Shown here in pieces: positions 51,897-60,033 of a stretch of DNA of 64,000 nt. The notes under the pieces are model-generated. The model saw only the letters and a program-made list of their open reading frames with translations, was not told where the DNA came from and ran no database searches. The stretch is from JACKIC01 sp964543795 (GTDB lineage Bacteria > Planctomycetota > UBA1135 > UBA2386), in contig CAZIZN010000023.1 of the NCBI GenBank assembly GCA_964543795.1, positions 1 to 64,000 on the forward strand, read 5' to 3'. The translations under genes and the position numbers were made by a program. Positions within the stretch are counted from its first letter, which is position 1; each line of letters opens with the position of its first letter.

Positions 51897-53070
51897 GCGA
51901 CCCTGCCGCTGCGGCGCCGCGCCCCTCCAGTTCGCCCACCCGCGTTTCGACGCGGCGCCGCTCGCCGTCGCGCAACGCGCGCCGTTCGTCGTCGGCGCGC
52001 AGCAGTCGGTGCAGCAGTGGCAGGACTTCGGCCGGCCCGGCTCCGCTGCGTTCCTGCAACGAGGCGAGATTGAGCAGGCTCGGCACGTGCTGCGCATCGC
52101 GGACCAGCGCCTGCTGGTAGGCGGCCTGCGCCTCGCCGTCGCGCCCACGCGCTTCCTCGGCACAGCCGGTGCAGAACCAGGGTTCGGGACTGCTCGGGAA
52201 CTTCGCCGCGACCTCGGCGAACCGGGCCCCGGCCCGCGTCGCCAGGTCGTCGCGCGCCGCCGAGTCGCCCCGGCGCTGCGCCAGTTCGCTGGCGCGCTGC
52301 AAGGCCTTGCCCGCGGCCAGCGCGGCATCCTCGTCGCCGGGGGCCAGCGCGTAGGCGCGTGCGAACGCGCGGGCGGCGTCCTCGGCGTCCCGCTGGGCCT
52401 GCTGCAGTGCCTGCTCGCGCGGTCCGACGACGAGTGACGCGACGCGCAACAGGCAGCTGCCGAGGCGGAAGTTCGCCGTCGCGTCGTCCGGCCGCAGCGC
52501 GACGTAGGCACGCAGGTGCGGCAGGGCCGCACGATCCTCGCCGAGTTCGTAGCGGTAGGTGCCGGCGACCCCGAGCAGTGCCGCACGCTCGGTTCCCGGC
52601 GCCGCAGCGACCCGCAGCAGCGCGGCCTCGGCGGCGGCAGCCGCTGCGGACACGTGGCCGGCCTCGGCCAGGAAGACCGCGCGCATCCAGCCGACGAACG
52701 GATCCGTCGGCGCGAGCCGTTCGGCGGTCAAGGTCTCGACCTCGCCCTCCTGGAGCGCGAACAGGTCCGGCGGCTCGACGAGCAGCGCGCGCTGCAGCAG
52801 GACCATGCCGCGCACCGAGCGCGCGCGTGCCGACCTCGGATCGAGGGCGAGCGCGCGGTCCGCTGCGACTGCGGCCGAATCGTACCGGCGGCGCACGACG
52901 TCCACGACCGCAGTCTCGACGGCCGCGTCGCGCACCGCCCGAGCAGCGTCGTCGAGTTCGACCAGCGGCAGGTCATCGAGCGGCAAGGATTCGGGCCGCG
53001 GCGAAACACCCGCGCAGCCCGCGAACGGCAGTACCAGGGCGAAGGCGAGCAGGAGACGCTGGGACCGCAT
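51883..53070 (-). CDS. TPR-repeat lipoprotein
   Basis: A 395-residue protein with a lipoprotein signal peptide (LLLAFALVLPFAGC), with the lipobox cysteine at position 19, so it is probably attached to a membrane. The remainder is a series of tetratricopeptide-like helical pairs: YDSAAVAADRALALDPRSAR, RAALPHLRAYVALRPDDATA, DAARAFARAYALAPGDEDAA and GEAQAAYQQALVRDAQHVPS. TPR proteins serve as scaffolds for complexes. The partner is unknown. Its 3' end overlaps fabI by 14 bases on the opposite strand. Confidence 0.75.
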   Translation of the reverse strand: MRSQRLLLAFALVLPFAGCAGVSPRPESLPLDDLPLVELDDAARAVRDAAVETAVVDVVRRRYDSAAVAADRALALDPRSARARSVRGMVLLQRALLVEPPDLFALQEGEVETLTAERLAPTDPFVGWMRAVFLAEAGHVSAAAAAAEAALLRVAAAPGTERAALLGVAGTYRYELGEDRAALPHLRAYVALRPDDATANFRLGSCLLRVASLVVGPREQALQQAQRDAEDAARAFARAYALAPGDEDAALAAGKALQRASELAQRRGDSAARDDLATRAGARFAEVAAKFPSSPEPWFCTGCAEEARGRDGEAQAAYQQALVRDAQHVPSLLNLASLQERSGAGPAEVLPLLHRLLRADDERRALRDGERRRVETRVGELEGRGAAAAGSLRHP

Positions 53071-53121
53071 GCGCGCATCATCGTCTGGCCTGCGCCGGAC
53101 ACCAAGCTACGCTTGCCGCCC

Positions 53122-54045
53122 ATGGCGAAGGTCGCAGCGGACATCACTTGGCTGGTCGGGCACACGCCCCTCGTCGAGTTGTCGCGTCTGTCGCCGGCCG
53201 GCACGCGCATCGTGGGCAAGCTCGAGGCGACGAATCCCTCCGGCAGCAACAAGGACCGCGCCGCGCTCGCCATGATCCGCCATGCGATCCAGAGCGGTTT
53301 CCTGCGACCTGGCGGCACGATCGTCGAGTGCAGCGGCGGCGACCTCGGACTCGCGATCGCCATGGTGGGCCGGCGGCTCGGTTACCGCGTCGTGCTGACG
53401 ATGCCGGAGTGGCTGCCGGAGAGCAGGCAGTGCCTGTTGCACGCGCTCGGCGCCGAGGTCGTGATGACCCCGGTCGGCGACGGCATGCGCGGCGCGATGC
53501 AGCGAGCCGAGCAGATCGCGAAGCAGACGCCGGGCGCCGTCTGCCTGCAGGCGTTCACCAATCGGGCGAACGCACGCATTCACGCCGAATCGACCGCGCG
53601 CGAGATCTGGGAGGACACCGACGGCAAGGTCGGCGTCGTCGTCGTGCCGGTCGGCACCGGCGGCACCGCGGCCGGCTGTGCGGCCTTCTTCCGCGAGTTC
53701 GGCGTCCCCGTGGTCGGTGTCGAGCCCGCGGGCAGCCCGATGCTGAGCCGCGGCCACGCCGGGGCACACGACATTCCTGGCATCGGCGCGGGCTTCCTGC
53801 CCGACATCCTCACCAAGGACGATCTGGCGATGGTTGTCGCGGTCGAGGACCGCGATGCGGTCGCGGGCGTGCGCGCGCTCGCCGCGGAGGAGGCCTTGCT
53901 GCTTGGGCCGGCGAGCGGCGCCGTGATCCACGCGGCCCGCCACGTGGCCCAGCTGCCCGAGCACCGCGGCAGCCTCGTCGTGGCCGTGCTGCCCGACCGC
54001 GCGGAGCGCTACCTCGAACACAAGTCGATGCGGCGGGAGCCCTGA
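53122..54045 (+). CDS. Cysteine-synthase-family PLP enzyme with altered substrate loop
   Basis: A 307-residue fold-type II PLP enzyme resembling CysK/CysM (O-acetylserine sulfhydrylase). The PLP lysine is Lys44 in NPSGSNKDRAALA (usual form N-P-x-x-S-x-K-D-R) and the phosphate loop is VPVGTGGTAAGC. Where normal enzymes have S-S-G-N-T-G, this one has ECSGGDLGLAIA, replacing the Asn-Thr that binds the substrate carboxylate. So it may act on another substrate, or be a cystathionine-beta-synthase-like relative. It is followed directly by a MoxR ATPase gene (TGATG overlap). Confidence 0.78.
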   Translation: MAKVAADITWLVGHTPLVELSRLSPAGTRIVGKLEATNPSGSNKDRAALAMIRHAIQSGFLRPGGTIVECSGGDLGLAIAMVGRRLGYRVVLTMPEWLPESRQCLLHALGAEVVMTPVGDGMRGAMQRAEQIAKQTPGAVCLQAFTNRANARIHAESTAREIWEDTDGKVGVVVVPVGTGGTAAGCAAFFREFGVPVVGVEPAGSPMLSRGHAGAHDIPGIGAGFLPDILTKDDLAMVVAVEDRDAVAGVRALAAEEALLLGPASGAVIHAARHVAQLPEHRGSLVVAVLPDRAERYLEHKSMRREP

Positions 54046-55034
54046 TGGACACGACGATCAAGGAGCGCGCACAGGCCTTGTTGCAGAAGGTCGTGTCCCT
54101 GCGCGACGCTCTGCGCGAGCGCGTCATCGGCCAGGAAGTCCTCGTCGACGACCTGCTGGTCGCCCTGCTCGCCGGAGGTCACGTGCTGCTGGAAGGCCTG
54201 CCCGGCCTCGGCAAGACCCTGCTCGTCCGATCGCTTGGCCGCGGGCTGGGTCTCGAGTTCTCGCGCGTGCAGTTCACTCCCGACCTCATGCCGAGCGACG
54301 TGACGGGCACGCAGATCCTCGACGAGGAAGGCGGCCGACGCGTCTTCCGGTTCCAGCGCGGCCCCCTGTTCGCCGGTCTCGTGCTCGCCGACGAGATCAA
54401 CCGCGCGACCCCGAAGACGCAGTCCGCCCTGCTCGAGGCGATGCAGGAGCACGCCGTGACCGTGGCGGGCACGACCCACCCGCTGCCCGAACCGTTCCAC
54501 GTCGTGGCGACCCAGAACCCGATCGAACTCGAGGGCACCTTCCCGCTGCCCGAAGCACAGCTCGACCGCTTCCTCTTCCGCCTCGTGGTGCGCACGCCGG
54601 ACGCGGGTGCGATGACGAGGATCCTCGCGGCGACGACCGCCGGCTCCGAGCGCGAGCTGGCGCCGGTGATCGGCGCCACCGAACTCCGCGAATTGCAGGA
54701 CATCGTCCGTCAGGTGCTCTGCGGCACGCACCTGCTGCGCTTCGTCGCCGAGCTGGTGCTCGCGACGCACCCCGACAGCGCGGGCGACGAAGCGACTAAG
54801 CGCTACGTGCGCTTCGGCGCCAGCGCGCGCGCGGGACAGGCGATCGTGCTCGGCGCCAAGGCCCGAGCTCTCATGGACGGCAGGCCTTCCGTGTCGCGCG
54901 CCGACATCGACGCCTGCCTGCTGCCGTCCCTGGGCCACCGGGTGCTGCTCGGCTTCGAGGCCGACGCGGAGCGCATCGACGTGCTGGGACTGTTGCCGCG
55001 GTGGATCGAAGCCGCCGAGCGCAAGACGCGCTGA
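54045..55034 (+). CDS. MoxR-family AAA+ ATPase
   Basis: A 329-residue AAA+ ATPase. It has Walker A GLPGLGKT (51-58), Walker B in LVLADEINRATPKTQSALLE, the typical MoxR segment VATQNPIELEGTFPLPEAQL and DRFLF, and a C-terminal lid domain. MoxR proteins act as chaperones that insert metal or assemble complexes, commonly with a von Willebrand factor A protein encoded next to them. No such gene follows here; instead there is the structured intergenic RNA region and then cyaY. The start overlaps the previous stop by one base. Confidence 0.9.
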   Translation: MDTTIKERAQALLQKVVSLRDALRERVIGQEVLVDDLLVALLAGGHVLLEGLPGLGKTLLVRSLGRGLGLEFSRVQFTPDLMPSDVTGTQILDEEGGRRVFRFQRGPLFAGLVLADEINRATPKTQSALLEAMQEHAVTVAGTTHPLPEPFHVVATQNPIELEGTFPLPEAQLDRFLFRLVVRTPDAGAMTRILAATTAGSERELAPVIGATELRELQDIVRQVLCGTHLLRFVAELVLATHPDSAGDEATKRYVRFGASARAGQAIVLGAKARALMDGRPSVSRADIDACLLPSLGHRVLLGFEADAERIDVLGLLPRWIEAAERKTR

Positions 55035-55157
55035 GCAGAGCCCGCCCTCCGTCGCCGGTGGCCGTGTGCGCAGACGCACACCGAAACCGCACACGCGGGC
55101 TCACGCAAAATTGTTCGGCGCGCTTGGAAAGTTTTGCTCCGCGCTGCGTCTACTACT

Positions 55158-55297
55158 TCGCATGGGACGAGTGGTCCCGGTCACGCAGTCGGACTTCCGC
55201 AGGGAAGTCCGATCATTTCGAGAGGGCATTCCGCGCGACCGGGACCAGTCTTGGTGGCCGACGATCCAGGGAGAGGATCGTCGGCCACTCTTTTTTC
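55158..55297 (+). ncRNA. Candidate structured RNA between moxR-like gene and cyaY
   Basis: The segment contains three perfect helices: an outer stem TGGTCCCGGTC (55172-55182) with GACCGGGACCA (55237-55247), an inner 10-bp hairpin TCGGACTTCC / GGAAGTCCGA (55189-55212, loop GCAG), and a 14-bp terminator ending in TCTTTTTT. A competing hairpin GGGAC-GAGTG-GTCCC (55164-55178) uses the same bases as the outer stem, so two exclusive folds are possible. A weak promoter may lie near 55124-55154. No coding frame explains the region. Whether it is a free small RNA or a regulatory leader of cyaY is open; the 5' end is a guess. Confidence 0.6.
55254..55296 (+). terminator. Strong Rho-independent terminator
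   Basis: GTGGCCGACGATCC (55254-55267) pairs perfectly with GGATCGTCGGCCAC (55275-55288) around the loop AGGGAGA, followed by TCTTTTTT. It lies about 220 bases after the MoxR-family gene and about 100 bases before cyaY, and ends the structured RNA candidate. Confidence 0.9.
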
Positions 55298-55393
55298 CGC
55301 AAGTGCCCACCGCTGCCTCGGAAGCGCTTTCTTGCGTCCACCGGATGCCGTCCCCTGGTGAACCGCCGGCGCACGTCGCATCATCGACCCGTC

Positions 55394-55735
55394 ATGGACC
55401 GCGCTGCTGACCCGGACCCGAACCAACTGTTCCTGGCGCGAGCCGAGACGAGCATGCACCGCATCCTCGACACGCTGGACCGATTCGACCCGGACGAACT
55501 GGAGGCGGACCTCGCCGGAGGTGTGCTGAGGATCCGGTTTGCGGACGGACGCAGTTGCATCATGAACCGTCAGGCAGCGGCGCAGCAGATCTGGCTCGCC
55601 GAAGGGGCGACGGCCTGGCACTTCGTGTTCGACGAGGCTGCCCAGTCCTGGCTCGACACCAAGGGACGCGGCGAGCTGTTGCAGGTGCTCGCCGGGGTCC
55701 TGGGCGCCCGGCTCGGCCGCCCGATCCACCTCTAG
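55394..55735 (+). CDS. cyaY: Frataxin homologue CyaY
   Basis: A 113-residue protein with the frataxin fold pattern: an acidic first helix (DTLDRFDPDELEADLAGGVL) carrying the iron-binding patch, then strands LRIRFADGRSCIMNRQAAAQ, IWLAEGATAWHFVFDEAAQS and WLDTKGRGELLQVLAGVLGA. I-N-R-Q and Q-I-W-L-A are the most conserved family positions and are present (as MNRQ, QIWLA). CyaY binds iron and the cysteine desulfurase IscS to adjust iron-sulfur cluster assembly. Bacterial frataxin is best known from proteobacteria, so its presence in this genome is of interest. It follows a terminator, so it has its own promoter or is controlled by read-through. Confidence 0.85.
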   Translation: MDRAADPDPNQLFLARAETSMHRILDTLDRFDPDELEADLAGGVLRIRFADGRSCIMNRQAAAQQIWLAEGATAWHFVFDEAAQSWLDTKGRGELLQVLAGVLGARLGRPIHL

Positions 55736-55752
55736 GGGCCCCGCACGGCGGG

Positions 55753-57165
55753 TCAGGCCGACTGGGCGGCGCCCCCTTCGGCCGCCCGAGGGAACCGCAG
55801 CCGGAAGGTCGTGCCCTTGCCCGGCTCGCTCTCGACCTGGACCAGTCCGTTGCTGCCGCGCACGTAGCGGGCGACCGCGGTCAGGCCGAGACCCGTGCCG
55901 TGCCCCACGGACTTGGTGGTGAAGTAGGGGTCGAAGATCCGCTCGCGGATGTGCTTGGGGATGCCCTCGCCGCTGTCGGTCACTTCGATCCACACCTGGA
56001 AGCGGTCGCTGCCGCAGCGCAGCGTGATCGTGCCGTTGCCGTGGATCGCCTGCTTCGCATTGATGACGAGGTTCCAGAGGGAGTGCACGAGGCCGCTCGG
56101 ATTGAGCATGACGGGCGGCAGCGAGTCGGGAGCATCGAGGGTCAGCACGATCGTCGACGGCAACACCAGGTCCGCCTGCTTGTGGAACTCGCGCAGGCGC
56201 ACCGCGACGTCGGTCGGCTCGATCGCCCCCTCCTCGGGATGCGCGAGTCGCATCAGCTGATCGAGCAGAGGCCGCGTCTCGTCGAGGGTGCGTTCGATCA
56301 GTTCGAGCCGGCGACGGCGCTCCGCGTCGTCCGCGATCTCGCTCAGCGTCACGTGGCCGTGCAGGATCTGGAAGGTGTTGCGCAACTGGTGGCAGACCAT
56401 GCCGGCGAGGTCGCCCACCGTCTCGACGCGAAGCGCATGGCGCAGCAGCTTCTCGCGATGGCGCAGAGCGCGGCTCGATTCGAAGTTCTTGCGGCGCTGG
56501 GACTCGGCGGTGAGCAGCGCCATGAAGACCAGCCGGTTGACGATGGCGCCCGCCAGCGCCGATGCGAGGGTCAGCGCCGCCAGACTCGTCGCGTGGGTCC
56601 AGATGTCGCCGACGATCGGGGAGGTCGCCGGATCGGCGACGTGCGCGCGCGCGGCGGCCAGGAGACCGCCGACGCCGACCAGCGTGAGGGCCAGGCCCGG
56701 CAACACGCCGAGGCTCGTGCACGCGAGCAGAGCCAGGAACGGATGCAGGTACCACGCCGGGCTGAACACGCCGCGCGGCACGTTGGCGAGGATCGTCAGC
56801 GCGAACATGGCGACGAACAGCAATCCTGCGGCGGTCTCGTAGCGTTTGCGGCGCCAGAGCAGCCAGGCCGAACCGAACAGCGGGGCGGCGACCAGCGACG
56901 GCAGCGCACCGGACCACGGCACTGCCGCGCTCCAGAACGCATCCTCCAGGACGAGGAGGCAGTAGCCGCCGTGCAGAGCACACGCCACGCCGAGTCCGAG
57001 AGCGACCCAGCGGATGATCGCTGACAGACTCGAGACCACCGGCAGCCGCGTGCTCGCCAGGAAGCCGAACAGCGACTCCTGAGACAACCGGATGGGGACC
57101 TGCAAGGCGCGGCCGATTGTAGGCCGGCGCCTTCGTCCGTTGCCAGCCTCCGCAGGCGCGGTCAC
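55753..57165 (-). CDS. Membrane sensor histidine kinase
   Basis: A 470-residue protein starting at GTG 57165, overlapping the RluA stop as GTGA. Residues about 50-215 contain about six membrane helices. The H-box histidine is His259 in GMVCHQLRNTF. The kinase domain has the N-box NLVINAKQA (365-373), G1 DSGEGI (397-402), F-box FDPYFTTKS and G2 GHGTGLGL (421-428). It autophosphorylates on His259 and passes phosphate to a regulator. The NtrC-like protein two genes upstream is the natural candidate partner, although its receiver domain is degenerate. Confidence 0.85.
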   Translation of the reverse strand: MTAPAEAGNGRRRRPTIGRALQVPIRLSQESLFGFLASTRLPVVSSLSAIIRWVALGLGVACALHGGYCLLVLEDAFWSAAVPWSGALPSLVAAPLFGSAWLLWRRKRYETAAGLLFVAMFALTILANVPRGVFSPAWYLHPFLALLACTSLGVLPGLALTLVGVGGLLAAARAHVADPATSPIVGDIWTHATSLAALTLASALAGAIVNRLVFMALLTAESQRRKNFESSRALRHREKLLRHALRVETVGDLAGMVCHQLRNTFQILHGHVTLSEIADDAERRRRLELIERTLDETRPLLDQLMRLAHPEEGAIEPTDVAVRLREFHKQADLVLPSTIVLTLDAPDSLPPVMLNPSGLVHSLWNLVINAKQAIHGNGTITLRCGSDRFQVWIEVTDSGEGIPKHIRERIFDPYFTTKSVGHGTGLGLTAVARYVRGSNGLVQVESEPGKGTTFRLRFPRAAEGGAAQSA

Positions 57166-57800
57166 GGCTGCAGTTCGGCCTCGGCGGGAGGGACCTCGAA
57201 CCGCATCGGCGCACCCGCGACGGGGTGGCGGAACGCGAGGCGCCACGAGTGCAGCATGACGCGCGGGAACTTCTCGCCGGATCGCGCGCGAAAGCCGTAT
57301 TTGCGATCGCCGGCGAGGGGGCAGCCGAGCGCAGCGAGATGAACGCGGATCTGGTTGCGGCGCCCCGTCTCCAGGCGACATGCCACCAGCGTGCAGCGGC
57401 CGCGGCGGGCGAGGGTCGCATAGTGGGTCACGGCCCGTTCGCCGCCGCGCGGCACGACGCGGACCAGCCCGTCTTCGCCCTCGGCGAGTTGCGACTCGAT
57501 ACGACCCGCGACCGGGCTCGGAGCCGCGCTGCAGAGGGCCAGATACTCCCGCTCCACGGCATGGGTCCGGAACAGTTCCTCCATGCCGCGGCGCCCCGCA
57601 GCCGAGGTCGCGAGCACCAATGCACCCGTCGTGTCTTCGTCCAGTCGGTGTACGGCCTCCACCCGCCGTCCGAGTTGGGCGGTCAGCAGGTCGACGAGCG
57701 TCGGGCCGGAGCGACCCGGAGCCGGCACGACGAGCGTGCCCGATGGCTTGTCGACGACGACCAGGTCGTCGTCTTCGTGCAGCACGGGGAGGCCATCCAT
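57162..57800 (-). CDS. RluA-family 23S/tRNA pseudouridine synthase
   Basis: A 212-residue RluA-type pseudouridine synthase that isomerises uridine in structured RNA. The catalytic aspartate is in the HRLDEDTTG motif, preceded by VVVDKPSGTLVVPAP. The end shows LETGRRNQIRVHLAALGCPL and AGDRKYG. The protein lacks an S4 RNA-binding domain, as do RluA and RluC/D-like short members; which RNA it modifies cannot be told. The start is ATG 57800. Its stop overlaps the histidine kinase start as GTGA. Confidence 0.9.
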   Translation of the reverse strand: MDGLPVLHEDDDLVVVDKPSGTLVVPAPGRSGPTLVDLLTAQLGRRVEAVHRLDEDTTGALVLATSAAGRRGMEELFRTHAVEREYLALCSAAPSPVAGRIESQLAEGEDGLVRVVPRGGERAVTHYATLARRGRCTLVACRLETGRRNQIRVHLAALGCPLAGDRKYGFRARSGEKFPRVMLHSWRLAFRHPVAGAPMRFEVPPAEAELQP

Positions 57801-57858
57801 TCCCGCAAGATACGCCCCCCGTGCACCGCCGCGCGAGCGCGTGGGCCGGGTCGCCGAC

Positions 57859-59160
57859 TCACTGCAGCCGCAGGCGGTACTGCTGGATCTTGCGATAGAG
57901 GGTCGCCCGGCCGATGCCCAGCAGCTGAGCAGCACGGCGCACGTTGCCCTTGGTCGCCCGCAAGGCCCGAGACAGCAGGTGCTGCTCCTCTTCCTCGAAC
58001 GGCCGGATCGACTCCTCCGTCAGCTCCGGCTCGTCCATAGGCTGGCTGATCGCACCGGTCGCGGTGGCCGGAGCGCCCTGCACGGGGATCGTCGGCACGA
58101 GCAGGTGCTCGCGATCGATCGGCGCTCCGCCCGCGAGCGCCTGTGCACGCCGCACGACCGCTTCGAGTTGCGACACGTTGCCCGGCCACGACATGCTCTC
58201 GAGCAGGATGAGTGCGGACGGCGTGAAGCCCGGCGAAGGGCGCGGCGCATTCATCATGGCCGCGGCGAGGATCGCCTCGGCAATCGGTCGGATGTCCTCG
58301 GTCCGTTCGCGCAGCGAAGGCAGCACGATCGGGAACGCATGCAGGCGGTAGTAGAGGTCCTCGCGGAACGTGCCCCGCGCGACGAGTTCGGGCAGGTGGG
58401 CCGCCGTCGTGGCGACGATGCGCGCCGCCGTCTGCGACCGCCCCGAGGCTCGCTCCTTCAGGTGACGCACCAGGGCGGCCTGACCGGCCGCCGGCATCGT
58501 CTCGATGTTCTCGAGGATCAAGGTCGTGGCCGACGCCGCCGCGAGCGCTTCGCCGATCCTGTCGCCATCGAGCCTCGAGGCCTCCATCGCGATCGGCGCC
58601 TTGCCCGACCGCCGGCTCTTGCAGTGCACGATGCGCGCCGCGAGCGACTTGCCCGAGCCGCTGGGGCCCTCGAGCAGCACGGTGGCGTCGGAGTCGGCAG
58701 CCCGACTCAGGGCCCCGTGCAGGCGGCGCATCACGGGACTGTGACCGATCAGCGCATCGCCACGAACGACCTCGCCGACCAGGTTCTCGAGTTCCTCGCA
58801 GCGCCGGGTCGCGAACCGCAATTCGGCGGCCATGCCGAGCAGCGCCTCGAGCGACGCTTCGAGCGAGTGGGGCGCGACGGTCGCGAAAGTCCCTGCGGCC
58901 GCTCCGGCACGGTCGCTGACGAGCACGACAGGCGTCTCCACGCCGTCGGGATGAGTGGCGCCGGCTTCGTCGTCGACGAAGACGATGTCCCAACGGTCCG
59001 CCTCCGCGCCCGTGAACTCCTCCCAGCTGCAGAACTCGTGCGCTTCGTGACCACCGCGTTGCGCGAGGTTCGCGAGCCCGTGGAGACCGCTCCGTGCGAC
59101 CACGGCGACACGCGCCTTGAACGCTGTGTTGCCCCGATTTCCGATCAATGCAGTCGTCAT
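57859..59160 (-). CDS. NtrC-like AAA+ regulator lacking GAFTGA
   Basis: A 433-residue protein built like a sigma-54 response regulator. An N-terminal receiver-like domain (1-115) has DIVFVDDE at the place of the phosphorylated strand but is otherwise poorly conserved. The AAA+ domain (138-345) has Walker A GPSGSGKS (165-172), TFREDLYYRL and SWPGNVSQLE. A Fis-type HTH closes the protein (KGNVRRAAQLLGIGRATLYR). The GAFTGA loop that contacts sigma-54 is missing and the Walker B aspartate is replaced (LILENIE). It therefore probably does not activate sigma-54 promoters and may regulate another way. It is upstream of rluA and the kinase gene. Confidence 0.85.
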   Translation of the reverse strand: MTTALIGNRGNTAFKARVAVVARSGLHGLANLAQRGGHEAHEFCSWEEFTGAEADRWDIVFVDDEAGATHPDGVETPVVLVSDRAGAAAGTFATVAPHSLEASLEALLGMAAELRFATRRCEELENLVGEVVRGDALIGHSPVMRRLHGALSRAADSDATVLLEGPSGSGKSLAARIVHCKSRRSGKAPIAMEASRLDGDRIGEALAAASATTLILENIETMPAAGQAALVRHLKERASGRSQTAARIVATTAAHLPELVARGTFREDLYYRLHAFPIVLPSLRERTEDIRPIAEAILAAAMMNAPRPSPGFTPSALILLESMSWPGNVSQLEAVVRRAQALAGGAPIDREHLLVPTIPVQGAPATATGAISQPMDEPELTEESIRPFEEEEQHLLSRALRATKGNVRRAAQLLGIGRATLYRKIQQYRLRLQ

Positions 59161-59337
59161 GCCCGTTCCCATTCTTGGATCGGATGAACGACCTTCGTGG
59201 GTGAAGGGCAACCTTGCCGCGCAGAGGCGCGCACGACGATGCGTTCCGTGCCGTGGCTTCGGCATCGCGCCGGTTCGGCCCAAGCCACGGCTGCTTGCAC
59301 GACGCGCCACCTCGCCGCCGGCGCTCGGCGGCCGCAC

Positions 59338-59378
59338 GAAAAAACGCGACGAGCCCGGCCAGCCGGGCTCGTCGCGTG
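59338..59378 (-). terminator. Rho-independent terminator of the 138-aa gene
   Basis: On the minus strand ACGCGACGAGCCCGGC pairs perfectly with GCCGGGCTCGTCGCGT (59345-59378; 16 pairs, two unpaired bases), and the T-run follows at 59344-59338. It lies just after the gene at 59409-59825 and before the NtrC-like gene, separating the two transcripts. Confidence 0.9.
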
Positions 59379-59408
59379 GGATCAGGGTGGGGCGACGGCG
59401 TGCGGCCG

Positions 59409-59825
59409 TCAGGCGTCGGTCAGGCGTCGGGCAAGATCGTCGAAGTCGATCTGTTGCAGCTCGTCCTTGCTGATGGGGGTCATCTCGCGGAACTTGCGAT
59501 ACTCGTCGATGCTCGAGAGCTCGACGTAGTCGCGCGCACTCATCTGCGAACGATCCTGGAGGCGCGCGGCCTTCCTGGTCGGCGAGGTGCGCTCGAGCGT
59601 CTGCTTCGCGCGATGGCAGATCGAGAGGGTGTTCTCGAGGTTGCCACGGATCTTCTGCAGCCGCTCTTCGTTGGCGCCCGGGAGCTCCATGCTCTTGCCG
59701 ATCTTCGCGATCGCGACCTCGAGCACTGCGATGAGGCAGTTGAGCTTCGTGGTGAGGCGCGCCCGATACTCGGAAGAACCAAGGGCTTCGGGGATGTTGG
59801 GGTCGTCGTTCTTGCGGGCGTCCAT
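59409..59825 (-). CDS. Hypothetical helical protein
   Basis: A 138-residue soluble, mostly helical protein (YRARLTTKLNCLIAVLEVAI, KIGKSMELPGANEERLQKIR, GNLENTLSICHRAKQTLERT) with a polar C-terminus. No family is recognised. The pattern of heptad-like hydrophobic residues would allow a helical bundle or coiled coil. It is a single gene with its own strong terminator. Its neighbours (an NtrC-like regulator downstream and the sigma-factor operon upstream) suggest no function. Confidence 0.6.
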   Translation of the reverse strand: MDARKNDDPNIPEALGSSEYRARLTTKLNCLIAVLEVAIAKIGKSMELPGANEERLQKIRGNLENTLSICHRAKQTLERTSPTRKAARLQDRSQMSARDYVELSSIDEYRKFREMTPISKDELQQIDFDDLARRLTDA

Positions 59826-60033
59826 CGCGGGTCCTGGGATGAGGTCGATGCCTGCGTAGAGCACCCGGGATGCCAAGTGCCGGGCCGCACGACGCGCCGA
59901 TGCCAAGGGGGTCGCGTCTGGCCTTGCGCCGATGCGCGGCGGCGGTGCGTCGCAATCGCACGACACGCGGCGTCGCATCGGCAGGACCCCGTTGTGCAAC
60001 GTCGACTGCGGGCGGGGTCGCGACCGGACGCGC

